The position numbers and the translations under genes are program-made. From contig NW_026262734.1 in assembly GCF_021869535.1 (NCBI RefSeq), positions 110,271,088 through 110,335,087 on the forward strand: a stretch of DNA of 64,000 nt, written 5' to 3'. How positions within the stretch are numbered: the first letter of the stretch is position 1; each line of letters starts with the position of its first letter. The notes below the pieces were generated by a model. That model was not told where the DNA came from. It ran no database searches and saw only the letters and a program-made list of their open reading frames with translations. The DNA comes from Mytilus californianus. Taxonomy: Eukaryota; Mollusca; Bivalvia; Mytilida; Mytilidae. Shown piece by piece: positions 58,601 through 63,400 of the stretch.

Positions 58601-59005
58601 GAGTGGGGAGATTTAGCCTTTTGAGTGAGTTGTCACGAGTTGACAAAAGCTCTTTAGAGCCTTTCAAATCAACAAAAGTGGGGCGAGTTGACAGGCTTAG
58701 AAAATGTCAGCAATAGCCTATAATTTATTAAATTCCATTTACATATGTGAACAAGTTAGTCAAATAGAGAGGTGCGAGTTGTTTACTATTAGTTGGGCGA
58801 TTTGATATAAAGTTGGCAGAGTTAGTGGAAAGGGTCGTGTTGGTTGGGGTCTATTTCAGTATTTGACAATTTGGCCAGTTGTCTAGCTTTCTTTTGTTAC
58901 ACAAAACAGATGTCTTCTCATTCGACTGATATTTAAGGGGGAAATACTAACTACTGCGCCTCTAATTTCTTGAACGACGTCACCATATTCCTGAAAGTCG
59001 CTCAT
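22588..59005 (-). CDS. SSRP1: FACT complex subunit SSRP1 (17 coding exons, about 775 aa)
   Basis: SSRP1 pairs with SPT16 in the nuclear histone chaperone FACT, which loosens and rebuilds H2A-H2B/DNA contacts during transcription and replication. Seventeen exons join in compatible phases from ATG 59003-59005 to TGA 22588-22590. Order: N-terminal dimerisation/PH-like region (about 1-180), tandem PH/Rtt106-type middle domain (about 200-430), acidic segment (about 434-515), Lys/Glu-rich linker (about 515-570), HMG box (about 573-647) and a Ser/Lys-rich tail ending in an acidic C-terminus (GSGSESGSD). Landmarks shared with animal SSRP1 include [60 protein letters not shown] and SKEYISSD. Human SSRP1 is about 709 residues; the extra length is mostly in the charged regions. 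Every intron boundary is GT-AG. The gene spans 36.4 kb because its introns are full of transposons. Confidence 0.93.
23249..23510 (-). CDS. SSRP1: SSRP1 exon 16 (Lys/Ser-rich tail)
   Basis: Acceptor TTAACAG, donor GTAATG. Encodes the basic tail with [17 protein letters not shown], the counterpart of the FKSKEFVSSDE signature in vertebrates. The acidic serines are typical casein kinase 2 targets. Lys-rich runs follow. Intron 16 (22666-23248) holds only homopolymer tracts, including a C run near 23206. Confidence 0.9.
24058..24193 (-). mobile_element. 3'-end fragment of the RT element family (intron 15)
   Basis: aaattgagaatggaaatggg then gaatatgtcatagagacaac…ccagctgagg, matching 45410-45540. 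On the minus strand it is the 3' end of the element whose RT remnant sits at 46043-46710. Solo fragment. Confidence 0.6.
24207..24736 (+). mobile_element. Helentron-associated-like element E, copy 2 (intron 15)
   Basis: Same left end as 18831 (cttcgccgagcgcagctgga) and an intact right-end stem-loop: acaaccgcaaaattttgtgt ggtcgtat. Its end lies about 10 nt inside the exon 15 donor (GTAAGTACAC at 24735-24744), so the element abuts the splice site. Confidence 0.7.
24745..24860 (-). CDS. SSRP1: SSRP1 exon 15 (HMG box helix 3 and linker)
   Basis: Acceptor TTTTTTAG, donor GTAAGT. Encodes [20 protein letters not shown], the third helix of the HMG box, then an acidic [10 protein letters not shown] linker. 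Ends in phase 2. The donor is followed within about 10 nt by the end of a mobile element. Confidence 0.92.
25149..26398. mobile_element. hAT-like TIR element, 1250 bp (intron 14)
   Basis: Terminal inverted repeats CAGTGTTCTCCCCAGG (left) and CCTGGGGAGAACACTG (right), flanked by a 7-bp direct repeat ATTATAG. The CAG…CTG ends fit hAT elements, which usually make 8-bp duplications. No transposase frame, so non-autonomous. A 168-bp relative with the same ends is at 47810-47977. Confidence 0.75.
26601..26742. mobile_element. Foldback MITE, 142 bp (intron 14)
   Basis: About 45-nt near-perfect inverted arms: acagatatatcatgttaggg at 26601 and its complement ending at 26742, with a loop of about 50 nt. 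The arms also share gtatttgcgaaaaataccag and its inverse with one mismatch. Confidence 0.8.
27526..27726 (-). CDS. SSRP1: SSRP1 exon 14 (HMG box, helices 1-2)
   Basis: Acceptor CATATGCAG, donor GTAAGT, 67 codons in phase 0. Starts with a basic patch ([11 protein letters not shown]), then the HMG box opening [20 protein letters not shown] and [18 protein letters not shown]. The P-K-R-P-x-(T/S)-x-Y-x-x-W signature and the Trp of helix 2 (GELWRAM) are intact. Confidence 0.96.
27886..28063. mobile_element. Diverged MITE of the TACTGTGGATTCATT family (intron 13)
   Basis: Left end ttactatggattcatttatt, right end aataatcatgaatttacagta, with internal tttttgtgg/ccacgaaaat complements. A better preserved relative is at 35211-35431. 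Its right end is about 48 bp from the exon 13 donor. Confidence 0.6.
28112..28304 (-). CDS. SSRP1: SSRP1 exon 13 (acidic to Lys/Glu-rich linker)
   Basis: Acceptor TTTTGTAG, donor GTAAAA. Starts [19 protein letters not shown] (matching the EEFDSN region), passes through [16 protein letters not shown] and ends in a Lys/Glu run before the HMG box. Phase 0 end. Intron 12 (28305-29093) shows nothing recognisable. Confidence 0.88.
29094..29139 (-). CDS. SSRP1: SSRP1 exon 12 (DESFNPGE micro-exon)
   Basis: 46-nt exon: acceptor TTTTTCAG, donor GTAAGT. It completes the split codon to give [16 protein letters not shown], a near-exact match to the conserved DESFNPGE…VAEE motif after the acidic domain. 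Phase 1 in, phase 2 out. Confidence 0.9.
29310..30274 (+). mobile_element. Helentron-associated-like element A with about 165-bp internal repeats (intron 11)
   Basis: Left end tgtctcgcctttttg, right end a stem-loop (tgtctcgctttttgactccg tcaaggcgagaca). Five internal units of about 165 bp each carry aaagtc(a)atagaccatgactga and a ggggcgggg(cc) phrase. Unit length and layout match bivalve BIV160/pearl-type elements. Non-coding. Confidence 0.7.
30390..30710 (+). repeat. Interspersed repeat body with 36-bp tandem duplication (intron 11)
   Basis: aaaaccaggttcaacccacc…gtaccaagtcaggaatg resembles the fragment at 14690. Within it, tttttcttaattgatttatg actgttgaacag is duplicated directly (30592-30664). 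Confidence 0.5.
30847..31110 (-). repeat. SSRP1: Three 88-bp tandem copies of the SSRP1 exon 11 end plus donor
   Basis: Copies start at 30847, 30935 and 31023; the exon 11 end itself (31111) is the fourth, so the period is exactly 88. Each contains 66 nt equivalent to the exon 11 end, finishing CTCAG|GTAAAT, preceded by TCATTACTTAG. Joined in phase 1, every 66-nt copy encodes 22 residues of the form E(R/C)[12 protein letters not shown](E/K)DDDSDSS without a stop. Confidence 0.9.
31111..31243 (-). CDS. SSRP1: SSRP1 exon 11 (acidic domain)
   Basis: Acceptor ATGTTACAG, proximal donor GTAAATATTG. Encodes [20 protein letters not shown] then [18 protein letters not shown], matching the YLERMKEEGK motif and acidic stretch of animal SSRP1. 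Ends in phase 1. Its last 66 nt and donor are repeated three more times downstream; simple read-through into the next copy hits a stop because 88 is not a multiple of 3. Confidence 0.9.
31321..31659. mobile_element. TACTGTAAATTCAGAAATTATTGCG MITE, interrupted copy (intron 10)
   Basis: Left end ttactgtaaattcagaaatt attgcg and right end cgcaataatttctgaatata cagta are inverted. A second palindromic piece (aattttcgtggggg…cctccacgaaaattt, about 31460-31552) sits inside, so it is a MITE in a MITE. An uninterrupted copy in the opposite orientation is at 40912-41122. Confidence 0.75.
31753..31953. mobile_element. Short TIR repeat (intron 10)
   Basis: Inverted ends atgtgtgtttcctaata and ataggaaacacatgta around an interior with gtaggtaggtaggga. 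Family unknown. Confidence 0.5.
32676..32748 (-). CDS. SSRP1: SSRP1 exon 10
   Basis: Acceptor TATTTTGAAG, donor GTAAGA. Encodes [20 protein letters not shown], matching EEYGKLFDFVNAKKLNIKN at the end of the middle domain. Phase 2 in, 0 out. A T run lies in intron 10 at 32217-32239. Confidence 0.92.
32836..33010. repeat. Interspersed repeat with ctagacacgcgtttcgtcta core (intron 9)
   Basis: Contains ctagacacgcgtttcgtcta then caaaagactcatcagtgacg ctcgaa, a phrase I associate with a common dispersed repeat in mussel sequences. Family name not known to me. Confidence 0.45.
33330..33407 (-). mobile_element. tRNA-derived SINE head fragment (intron 9)
   Basis: On the minus strand: cttggtggtctcttgg (A-box-like) and gggattgaaccc (a good B box), about 35 bp apart, as in the SINE at 20900-21086. 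No tail is visible. Confidence 0.5.
33438..33659 (-). CDS. SSRP1: SSRP1 exon 9 (middle domain, second PH)
   Basis: Acceptor ATTTTGTAG, donor GTAGGT. Encodes [40 protein letters not shown] and [16 protein letters not shown], one of the most conserved blocks of SSRP1. Phase 2 in and out. Confidence 0.96.
33780..34024 (+). repeat. Interspersed repeat ending tggtggatagttgtctcatt (intron 8)
   Basis: Same 3' end as 21841-22012 (tctggtggatagttgtctcat tgaaaatca). The 41875-42135 repeat shares the upstream part (gctcattgttgaa, tgacctata). Probably one dispersed family. Confidence 0.5.
34173..34301 (-). CDS. SSRP1: SSRP1 exon 8
   Basis: Acceptor GAATTTTAG, donor GTATGT. Encodes [20 protein letters not shown] then [19 protein letters not shown], matching EEVEKRFEGRLTKNMSG and RKITVPGNF. 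Phase 2 in and out. Intron 7 (34302-34953) shows nothing recognisable. Confidence 0.95.
34954..35057 (-). CDS. SSRP1: SSRP1 exon 7
   Basis: Acceptor CTATTTCAG, donor GTAAGT. Encodes [20 protein letters not shown], essentially identical to the vertebrate block. Phase 0 in, 2 out. Confidence 0.96.
35211..35431. mobile_element. TACTGTGGATTCATTT MITE (intron 6)
   Basis: Inverted ends tactgtggattcatttattt tcgtggg and cgaaaaataatgaatccaca gtag. The interior repeats the aattttcgtgga motif in both orientations, so the whole element folds on itself. A related copy is at 27886-28063. Confidence 0.75.
35707..35842 (-). CDS. SSRP1: SSRP1 exon 6 (middle domain, first PH)
   Basis: Acceptor GTATTTTCAG, donor GTAAGT. 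Encodes [20 protein letters not shown] then [18 protein letters not shown], matching the start of the SSRP1/POB3 middle domain. Phase 2 in, 0 out. Confidence 0.96.
35957..36664 (+). mobile_element. Helentron-associated-like element B with about 160-bp repeats (intron 5)
   Basis: Left end ATACGCCCGTGG, right end a stem-loop with ACGGGCGTAT (36655-36664). About four internal units, 156-163 bp apart, each begin ttgagttattgtccgaaaac tgg. A gacgacggacggacggacag tract precedes the right end. Non-coding. Confidence 0.75.
36985..37079 (-). CDS. SSRP1: SSRP1 exon 5
   Basis: Acceptor ATTCTTGCAG, donor GTAATA. Encodes [20 protein letters not shown] then EVQCLTP, matching [23 protein letters not shown]. 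Phase 0 in, 2 out. Confidence 0.95.
37180..38639 (+). mobile_element. Helentron/pearl-like element C, seven exact-period 134-bp repeats (intron 4)
   Basis: Inverted ends AAGTCTCCCAAACGAAG (37180 onwards) and CTTCGTTTGGGAGACTT (ending 38639). Internal units start (ggtttaggg) at 37357, 37491, 37625, 37759, 37893, 38027 and 38161: constant period 134. Two unit types (ctcgaccattt and cttgaccactt) run A-B-A-B-A-A-B. A truncated relative is at 52090-53480. Confidence 0.8.
38762..40472 (+). mobile_element. Helentron-associated-like element D, copy 1, interrupted (intron 4)
   Basis: Left part cgtaagggttccgtggaacc cagtgtctcgcc; repeated units with aagcttctgtccaagtttgg tagaaatccagg; right end tgtctcgctttttcgacaaa agtcgaaggctcgac (stem-loop). 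Interrupted at 39197-39893 by a TIR element. Copy 2 is at 50416-56749. Confidence 0.7.
39197..39893. mobile_element. hAT-like TIR element inside element D (intron 4)
   Basis: Ends cagtcaggggcgttacttaa and ttcaagtaatgcccctgact g are inverted. An 8-bp flanking repeat, tccattta/tcaattta, has one mismatch. The interior has several short palindromes of the form ttacttatataagtaa. No transposase frame. Confidence 0.7.
40912..41122. mobile_element. TACTGTAAATTCAGAAATTATTGCG MITE, intact copy (intron 4)
   Basis: Perfect-looking inverted ends ttactgtaaattcagaaatt attgcg and cgcaataatttctgaattta cagtaaa. Same family as 31321-31659 but in the opposite orientation within the same gene. Confidence 0.8.
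41408..41601 (-). CDS. SSRP1: SSRP1 exon 4
   Basis: Acceptor TTTTCTCAG, donor GTAAGG. Encodes [20 protein letters not shown] then [20 protein letters not shown], matching [27 protein letters not shown]. Phase 1 in, 0 out. Confidence 0.96.
41875..42135 (+). repeat. Interspersed repeat (intron 3)
   Basis: ggcttgtcccaggttagggg…cgcctctatggtgtgggttt gctcattgttgaaggcccta tggtgacctata. It shares gctcattgttgaa…gacctatag with the repeat at 21841-22012. The family is dispersed and non-coding. Confidence 0.5.
42320..42425 (-). CDS. SSRP1: SSRP1 exon 3
   Basis: Acceptor TTCTTTCAG, donor GTAAAG. Encodes [20 protein letters not shown] then [15 protein letters not shown], matching EFEKLSDFFKTHY…VKGWNWG. 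Phase 0 in, 1 out. Confidence 0.96.
43284..44956. mobile_element. hAT-like TIR element, 1673 bp, next to exon 2 donor (intron 2)
   Basis: Inverted ends CAGAGCTTCAGATAAG and CTTATCTGGAGCTCTG, flanked by a 6-bp direct repeat ATGTTG (43278-43283 and 44957-44962). The right end is 13 nt inside intron 2, measured from the exon 2 donor (44969/44970). It contains another MITE at 44563-44716. No transposase frame. Confidence 0.75.
44563..44716. mobile_element. Short TIR MITE nested in the intron 2 hAT-like element
   Basis: Inverted ends CAGCCTTCACGCTTAA and TTAAGCGTGAAGACTG (one mismatch), flanked by TATTAA on both sides. About 154 bp. Confidence 0.7.
44970..45155 (-). CDS. SSRP1: SSRP1 exon 2
   Basis: Acceptor TATTTTTTAG, donor GTAAGT. 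Encodes [40 protein letters not shown] and [12 protein letters not shown], matching the N-terminal PH-like domain (NDGRLRL…FKNSKTGKV…YDGFRE). 62 codons, phase 0 both sides. Confidence 0.95.
45395..46715 (-). pseudogene. 5'-truncated retroelement with RT YLDD remnant (intron 1)
   Basis: Reading on the minus strand from 46710: [17 protein letters not shown] (the YLDD catalytic motif), then [27 protein letters not shown]-like [34 protein letters not shown] and [12 protein letters not shown], with a stop at 46043. A stop codon also lies just upstream of KTFRYLDD, and the fingers/early palm are missing. The 3' part (45410-45540) recurs at 24058-24193. Possibly Penelope-like; assignment uncertain. 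Same orientation as SSRP1. Confidence 0.7.
46716..47809. other. Non-coding part of intron 1
   Basis: Contains a direct duplication of about 26 bp (tcaaattttcagatgttttc aa, 46815-46860). Otherwise no gene, exon or named element is recognised. Confidence 0.5.
47810..47977. mobile_element. 168-bp MITE sharing ends with the 1250-bp intron 14 element
   Basis: Ends CAGTGTTCTCCCCAG and CCCTGGGGAGAACACTG, same TIR family as 25149-26398. The subterminal part (tagcatcctggta) is also similar. The flanking duplication is imprecise. Confidence 0.7.
48139..48156. repeat. 18-bp perfect palindrome
   Basis: GTGTCCACATGTGGACAC, immediately left of the Helentron-like element F. It may be its 5' boundary structure. 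Confidence 0.8.
48160..49346 (+). mobile_element. Helentron-associated-like element F with terminal long hairpin (intron 1)
   Basis: Left end gatgcccccgcttgc, right end gcgggggcat. Degenerate internal units carry gggcataactctagaacggt and gtgtataagtttcataacat. The right end is an inverted repeat with perfect 36-nt arms (49248-49283 and 49304-49339), extended to about 43 nt with one mismatch. Confidence 0.7.
49347..50415. other. Non-coding part of intron 1
   Basis: No exon, gene or clear element boundary recognised. AT-rich. Confidence 0.5.
52090..53480 (+). mobile_element. Helentron/pearl-like element C, copy 2, with eight about 121-bp repeats
   Basis: Left end ccgttacgaagtctcccaaa caaag, as at 37180. 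Internal units (ggtttaggggtggggatctc gac) start near 52276, 52398, 52518, 52638, 52759, 52880, 53000 and 53124. The tail aaaataaaatcccatagggt tctatagtaaa…gacatgttagtctaa matches 38355-38480, then the right end is missing. Open frames here are repeat-encoded. Confidence 0.75.
53743..54518. mobile_element. 776-bp TIR element with 42-43 bp ends
   Basis: Left arm 53743-53784 (cagtcagggatataactcta tagggttattacag…) is inverted at 54476-54518 with one substitution and one extra base. Flanked by a 5-bp direct repeat TTGTA (53738-53742 and 54519-54523). The interior repeats CTGTAATAAC or its complement about nine times. No coding frame. Confidence 0.85.
56750..57127. other. Non-coding, poly-C tract
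   Basis: Contains two related phrases (gtaaaatccccttgaattta gtcctgccatctcccc and gtataaaatcctattagttt tagtcctgccaactcgac) and a 22-base C run (57100-57121) that abuts the 3' end of the LINE. Confidence 0.7.
57128..58530 (-). pseudogene. 5'-truncated LINE: RT palm to C-terminal zinc motif (intron 1)
   Basis: Uninterrupted minus-strand frame 57275-58528 (417 codons) beginning just before the RT catalytic motif: [13 protein letters not shown] at residues 18-30, then [21 protein letters not shown], and a C-terminal Cys/His motif [19 protein letters not shown]. The 3' end carries ccaataaaatattgtctatt gtc, a short repeat tail typical of CR1/L2-type LINEs. Fingers and endonuclease are missing, so it is dead on arrival; the intact frame suggests a recent insertion. 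It lies sense to SSRP1. Confidence 0.85.
58952..59005 (-). CDS. SSRP1: SSRP1 exon 1 (start)
   Basis: ATG at 59003-59005 in a favourable context (CAACAATGA), then 18 codons [18 protein letters not shown] and a donor GTTAGT. It matches the conserved MxxxxEFxDVYQEVKGxM start and joins exon 2 (NPGRLKL) in phase 0. The donor is a weaker variant; the alternative GCA|GTAGTT one codon earlier is also in phase. Confidence 0.85.
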
Positions 59006-59110
59006 TGTTGAAGAAATTAAGAAATTGCTGATCTATTCATGTGCGTTTTTCCCTCAAAATAATAAAGTGCACCGAGAGGGATAATTTCCGGTTTGAGATT
59101 TATATTTGTT
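59006..59110 (-). promoter_or_regulatory. SSRP1: SSRP1 5' leader and proximal promoter region
   Basis: No TATA box is seen. An ETS-like ACCGGAAAT (minus strand, about 59084-59092) lies about 80 bp before the start, a motif common in housekeeping promoters. The transcription start is not resolvable from sequence alone. Confidence 0.35.
59017..59040 (-). CDS. Short upstream open frame before SSRP1
   Basis: ATG AAT AGA TCA GCA ATT TCT TAA (seven codons plus stop) ends 11 nt before the SSRP1 ATG. If the leader extends past 59040, it could dampen translation. Confidence 0.4.
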   Translation of the reverse strand: MNRSAIS

Positions 59111-59360
59111 TCTGCTAACATTTGATTATGAATCATTAGTTCTTACATTTTCTTATGAAAAATTACAAAGATAAAAGACAAATGTCAAAAATATTTCAAT
59201 AAAAAAGAGTTTGGCAAATTTTATACAGGGAAACGGACAAAATATTTGATTCTAACGGTTCCCTAAATAGTAAGAAAAAATAGCGGGAAAAAGGGTAGAA
59301 TAATTGGGTAAAAACCTGTATTGTGTATCCGTACCTGAACCATATTTTGTAAATACACAT

Positions 59361-59533
59361 TTTATCGAGGGTCATTGTAAACTGTACCCCTCACTAAAGT
59401 ATTCAAATCGTCAATATATACCAGGAAAGATACATGTATTAGTAAACCTATCTGCTAGTAATTCCATGCAAGAAGCTCAGAGGATACCTGGTGAAACAGA
59501 GAATAGCAACATGAAGCTATATACTCATGAGAT
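59361..59533 (+). mobile_element. LINE fragment duplicated from the 62478-62650 type
   Basis: atcgagggtcattgtaaact gtacccctcactaaagtatt…aagaagctcagaggatacct is nearly identical to 62480-62600, with scattered differences. It lies about 350 bp upstream of the SSRP1 start. Confidence 0.8.
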
Positions 59534-59719
59534 GAATATGCATAATAAACATTTTGCTTTTTTTTATTATATACAGATGATACAGGGCCTGTTTGCTGAA
59601 TAAGTTGAAGCTTTTTAAGTCCCAACTTTATACATTTAGTGAATATTGTAAACTTTGGAAACTTAGTGTAAATTCTGTTATAATGAAATATGATTTTTTT
59701 TTCTAGCGGACGTTTATCG

Positions 59720-60175
59720 CAAAATTTTCATTTTCATTGTGATAATGTTGAATTAGAAGTTGTCAAAATAATTCCATATTTGGGGTTGACTTTTCAATGA
59801 CAGGTAGATTTGCAAGTACCCGAAAAAGATATTAGTTAATAAGGCATATTGTGCTATGTATGATGTACATTGTACTTAAAAAGGAAAGAGTTCATACCTT
59901 TCTGTGTGATGTCAGCATGATTTGTTCGATAAGATAGTGAAGCCTATTTTACTTCATGGGTGTGAAATTTTGGGGTTCAGTAATACAGATATTATAGAGA
60001 GAGTAACTTGAAATTGAGCAAGCTACTACTGAACTTTAAGAAGTCGACTTTAAACTTTATGGTAAACGACGAACTTGGTGTGTATCCCATTGCAGTCTAC
60101 CCTAACTTGACTGGTAAATTATTAATCTAGAATTGTTCAAAACAAAGAAAATAAGTTGTCACACCTTTTGTATAA
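59720..60175 (+). pseudogene. Degenerate LINE C-terminal fragment
   Basis: Plus-strand frames broken by stops still read VELEVVKIIPYLGLTFQ, then GVQ-YRYYRESNL, then SKLLLNFKKSTLNFMVNDEL GVYPI, the region downstream of the RT core in CR1/Rex-type LINEs. Multiple stops and frameshifts. Confidence 0.6.
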
Positions 60176-60299
60176 CTTTATTTATTTTTTAAAATATTCA
60201 CAGAATAATTGTACGTCTGAATGTGTTATTTTATATAAAATATTATTGATACTTATGGTTATAGCAATATTTGGTAGTACTAGCTGGCTTTAGCACAAA

Positions 60300-62995
60300 A
60301 TGGCTAAATGGAGTACTATTGACGTTAATCTATACGAGAAAATTGTTAACAAGTCACTACCAGCTATTTCAAGTGAGATACAATCAGGTCATGAACTAAC
60401 TAAAGTCATGACACAAGTTAATACCATTATGAAAAATGCAGCAATAGAATCAGCGCCTAGAGCAAAGGTATACAGAAGAAAGAAACAAAAACCTAAGATA
60501 AGATCCTTTAAAACAAATCAAGCGAGTAAAAGATGCAAAGAAGATTTCGTACAATGGAAAGCAATTGAAAGACCGACATCACAGGAAAACAAAATATACT
60601 GTGATATAAAATTTGCTAAATACGAACTTAGGAAAACATGTAGAATAGAGATAGCGTTGAAAGTCCTAAATGATAGACAAGAAATTTTAGATGCTAGAAC
60701 AAAACTTGATCAAATATTCTACAAGTTACTTGGTAAAAAAAAAGGAAAGCTAAAGAATTGTATATCCGAACTGAAGGTACAAGATAATATATATAAATCC
60801 GACAATGAAATTATAGTGGGATGGAAACATCATTTCAATAAATTAGCTGAACCAACAAATGATCCTGATTACGACGACGAATATTACAAAAAGCTAGCAT
60901 TAGATCTAGACAATATAATTGTTATTTGTAACGATCACACTGATACCATCTCTGTAACTGAAAAAGACGTTCAAGATGCCATCAATAGATTAAAAATAAA
61001 CAAATCTCCTGATATTTATATAGCATATCTCTGAACATATCAAATACGGTGGGGAAAAGCTGCAAGCAGTAATAATAAATATGATAGTGTCATCATTCAA
61101 ATTAGGATTAATACCTGAAATACTTAAAATGGGTCTCCTCACTCCTGTATTCAAGAATAAAGGAAATAACAAGAACGCCACCAACTATAGAGGGATCACT
61201 ATCATGCCAATACTGCTGAAACTTATTGAGTCTGTAGCAGAGGCTAAGGTCCAACCTAAAATATTAAAAGAACAAAATAGGCTACAAAGAGAATTTACTG
61301 AGAACTCGGCTCCCATGAACTGCTCCTTCTGTATAGAAGAATTTATTAGAGAATGCAGAGATGCTGGTAAAGTAATATATATAGCGCTTCTAGATGCTAA
61401 GTCGGCATTTGATGTGGTAACGCATAAGAGTATCCTAAGAAAGCTATACATAGCAGGCGTAGATGGGCTACTATGGAAACTTATACATAGTCTCCACATA
61501 GGCTCTAGCAGTGTAGTTAAATTTAATGGTCTAATATCCGAACCATTTTCAATATGCCAAGGCGTAAAACAAGGTGGTATACTGAGCGCCGACCTGTACA
61601 AGCTGTACATCAATAATCTCCTAAAAGATATTGAGCACTCAGGATTGGGAGCAAGAATAGGATCCATTCGTTGCGCCGCTCCGACTTGTGCAGACGATGT
61701 GGCAATAATGAGCGACAACCCTGAGGAACTGCAGATACTTATCAACATGGCATACAACTACAGTCGAAGGGAGAGATATAAGCTTCAACCAGTGAAGAGT
61801 GTTATTCTGCCAGTGTATCCAAATTGTAGAAAACAACAAGAACCTTCCTTTCCATGGCATATAGGTAACTCAATAATGCCAATAGTTAACCAAACAACCC
61901 ATATGGGGGGTCTTACGCACATCAAAACCAGATGGTCCTAATCCGTTATATGAAAACGTGAAAAAAGCAAGACGAGCCATGTACAGTCTAATGTCAGCTG
62001 GATTGCATGGGAAAAATGGACTAGACATGCAAACTTTACTACATATATTTAATATCTATGTCATTCCTGTACTTCTGTACGGCCTGTAATTAGTAACTCC
62101 TTCGGGGAAAAACTTGGATATTATTGACATATTCCACAAAAAATGTATTAAGCAATTACTTTCTTTACCAACAAGTACAGCTACTCCCGCCATATACATT
62201 CTCTCTGGACAACTGCCAATAGAAGGCCAAATACATAAAAATATCCTGTCATTATTTGGAAATATATGCAGACAGCCACAAGATAGTCTAGAAAAAACAT
62301 TGCATACAGACAACTACTTAATTGAAAACGGATAATAGTCACAGTTGGTTTATTATTGTTAAAACGATCCTAGCGAAATACAACTTACCATCAGCATTAT
62401 ATTTATTAGACAGTCAAATCCAAAAATTAAAATGGGAGACCATCGTAAATAAAGAAGTATCAAAGTATTGGAAACATTTAATCGAGGGTCATTGTAAGCT
62501 GTACCCCTCACTAAAGTATTTAAATCGTCAATATATACCAGGACACATGTATTAGTAAACCTATCTGCTAGTAATTCCAGGCAAGAAGCTCAGAGGATAC
62601 CTGTGAAACTGAGAATAGCAACAGGAAGCTATATACTCATGGCTGACAGAACAAGGCATTCGAAGAACAAAGGACTATTAGCAACGTGTCCTTTGTGCCA
62701 AACATCAGATGAAACCTTAGAACATTTCTTACTGCTTTGTCCTGCACTATCGGACCAGAGAAATTCAATCTTAAATAATATCCGACTGCTACATGAAAAG
62801 CTCAGTAAACATTTTAAGCACAACGGTAGTGAAGTAGACATATTCCAAGTGATAATTGATTCAAGCACAATTAGATTACTGGAACCCAATTGTGATAACT
62901 CAATCCTATTGGACATAGAATTTCAATCAAGGAGACTATGCTTTCTACTTCACAAAAGCAGGTCGAGAATTCTTAATGATAATGATCGAAAATGA
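60300..62995 (+). pseudogene. LINE ORF2 remnant (linker, RT, C-terminal Cys motif), frameshifted
   Basis: 60300-61034: linker from MAKWSTIDVNLYEKIVNKSL to LKINKSPD. A single-base shift near 61015 moves to HISEHIKYGGEKL and the RT frame (61081-61941), with NYRGITIMP, LLDAKSAFDVV, GVKQGGILSADLY and CADDVAIMS (catalytic ADD intact). Another shift near 61908 continues in ENVKKARRAMYSLMSAG; a stop replaces a codon in VLLYGL-LVTPSGKN (62090), and a further shift occurs near 62330. The last part (62603-62995) has CPLCQTSDETLEHFLLLCP, a Cys2-His-Cys knuckle. Jockey/CR1-like; exact clade not assigned. Confidence 0.85.
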
Positions 62996-63016
62996 AGTCG
63001 GCTTAATAGACACTTT

Positions 63017-63389
63017 AAGCGTGGGTTACGCCACAATTTACTGACACAACTAGGAGGTGACTTCAATATTAAAGCAAAATGAGCGTGGGTTTCGCCACAC
63101 TTGACAGCTCAATCATAGTCCACAACGTCATCCACTGCAAACTTATATTAATAAAACAATGTTAAAGCGTGGGTCTCGCCACACTTCCACGACTGTCAAC
63201 AATATCGTCCTCTACAAGTTTACGTCAATACAACAAAAGCGTGGATCTCGCCACACTTTACTGAAAAGGCTAAATACATATCATCATTTATTAGAGAGTA
63301 AGCGTGGATTACGCCACACTATACTAATTTACTATTACTCAATCCAATAAAGTCCTTTGAAGCAGCAAGCGTGGGTATGTTGCCACACT
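63017..63389 (+). repeat. Six-copy array of GTGG-N6-CCAC hairpins
   Basis: Copies at 63017-63038, 63081-63102, 63165-63186, 63237-63258, 63300-63321 and 63367-63389, 63-84 bp apart. Form: aagcGTGGnnnncgCCACac tt. The stem and the flanking aag/ctt pairs are kept while the loop varies (GTTACG, GTTTCG, GTCTCG, ATCTCG, ATTACG, GTATGTTG). The sequence between copies is not conserved. Confidence 0.85.
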
Positions 63390-63400
63390 ATACTGTGCAA

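Larger units (their letters stand above)
60276..63400 (+). mobile_element. 5'-truncated LINE with hairpin-bearing 3' region
   Basis: Covers the region between endonuclease and RT, the RT, a C-terminal Cys motif and a roughly 400-bp 3' tail with six short hairpins. The endonuclease domain is absent. Boundaries: left by loss of protein homology near 60276, right just after the last hairpin. Confidence 0.75.

Noticed and set aside
61185..61757. 190-codon minus-strand frame opposite the LINE RT
   Set aside because: Mirror frame of the RT coding strand, which carries all the conserved motifs.
63017..63389. tRNA T-arm or Pol III B boxes in the six hairpins
   Set aside because: The GTGG-loop-CCAC shape is reminiscent, but the loop lacks GTTCGANNC and no A box or acceptor stem surrounds it.
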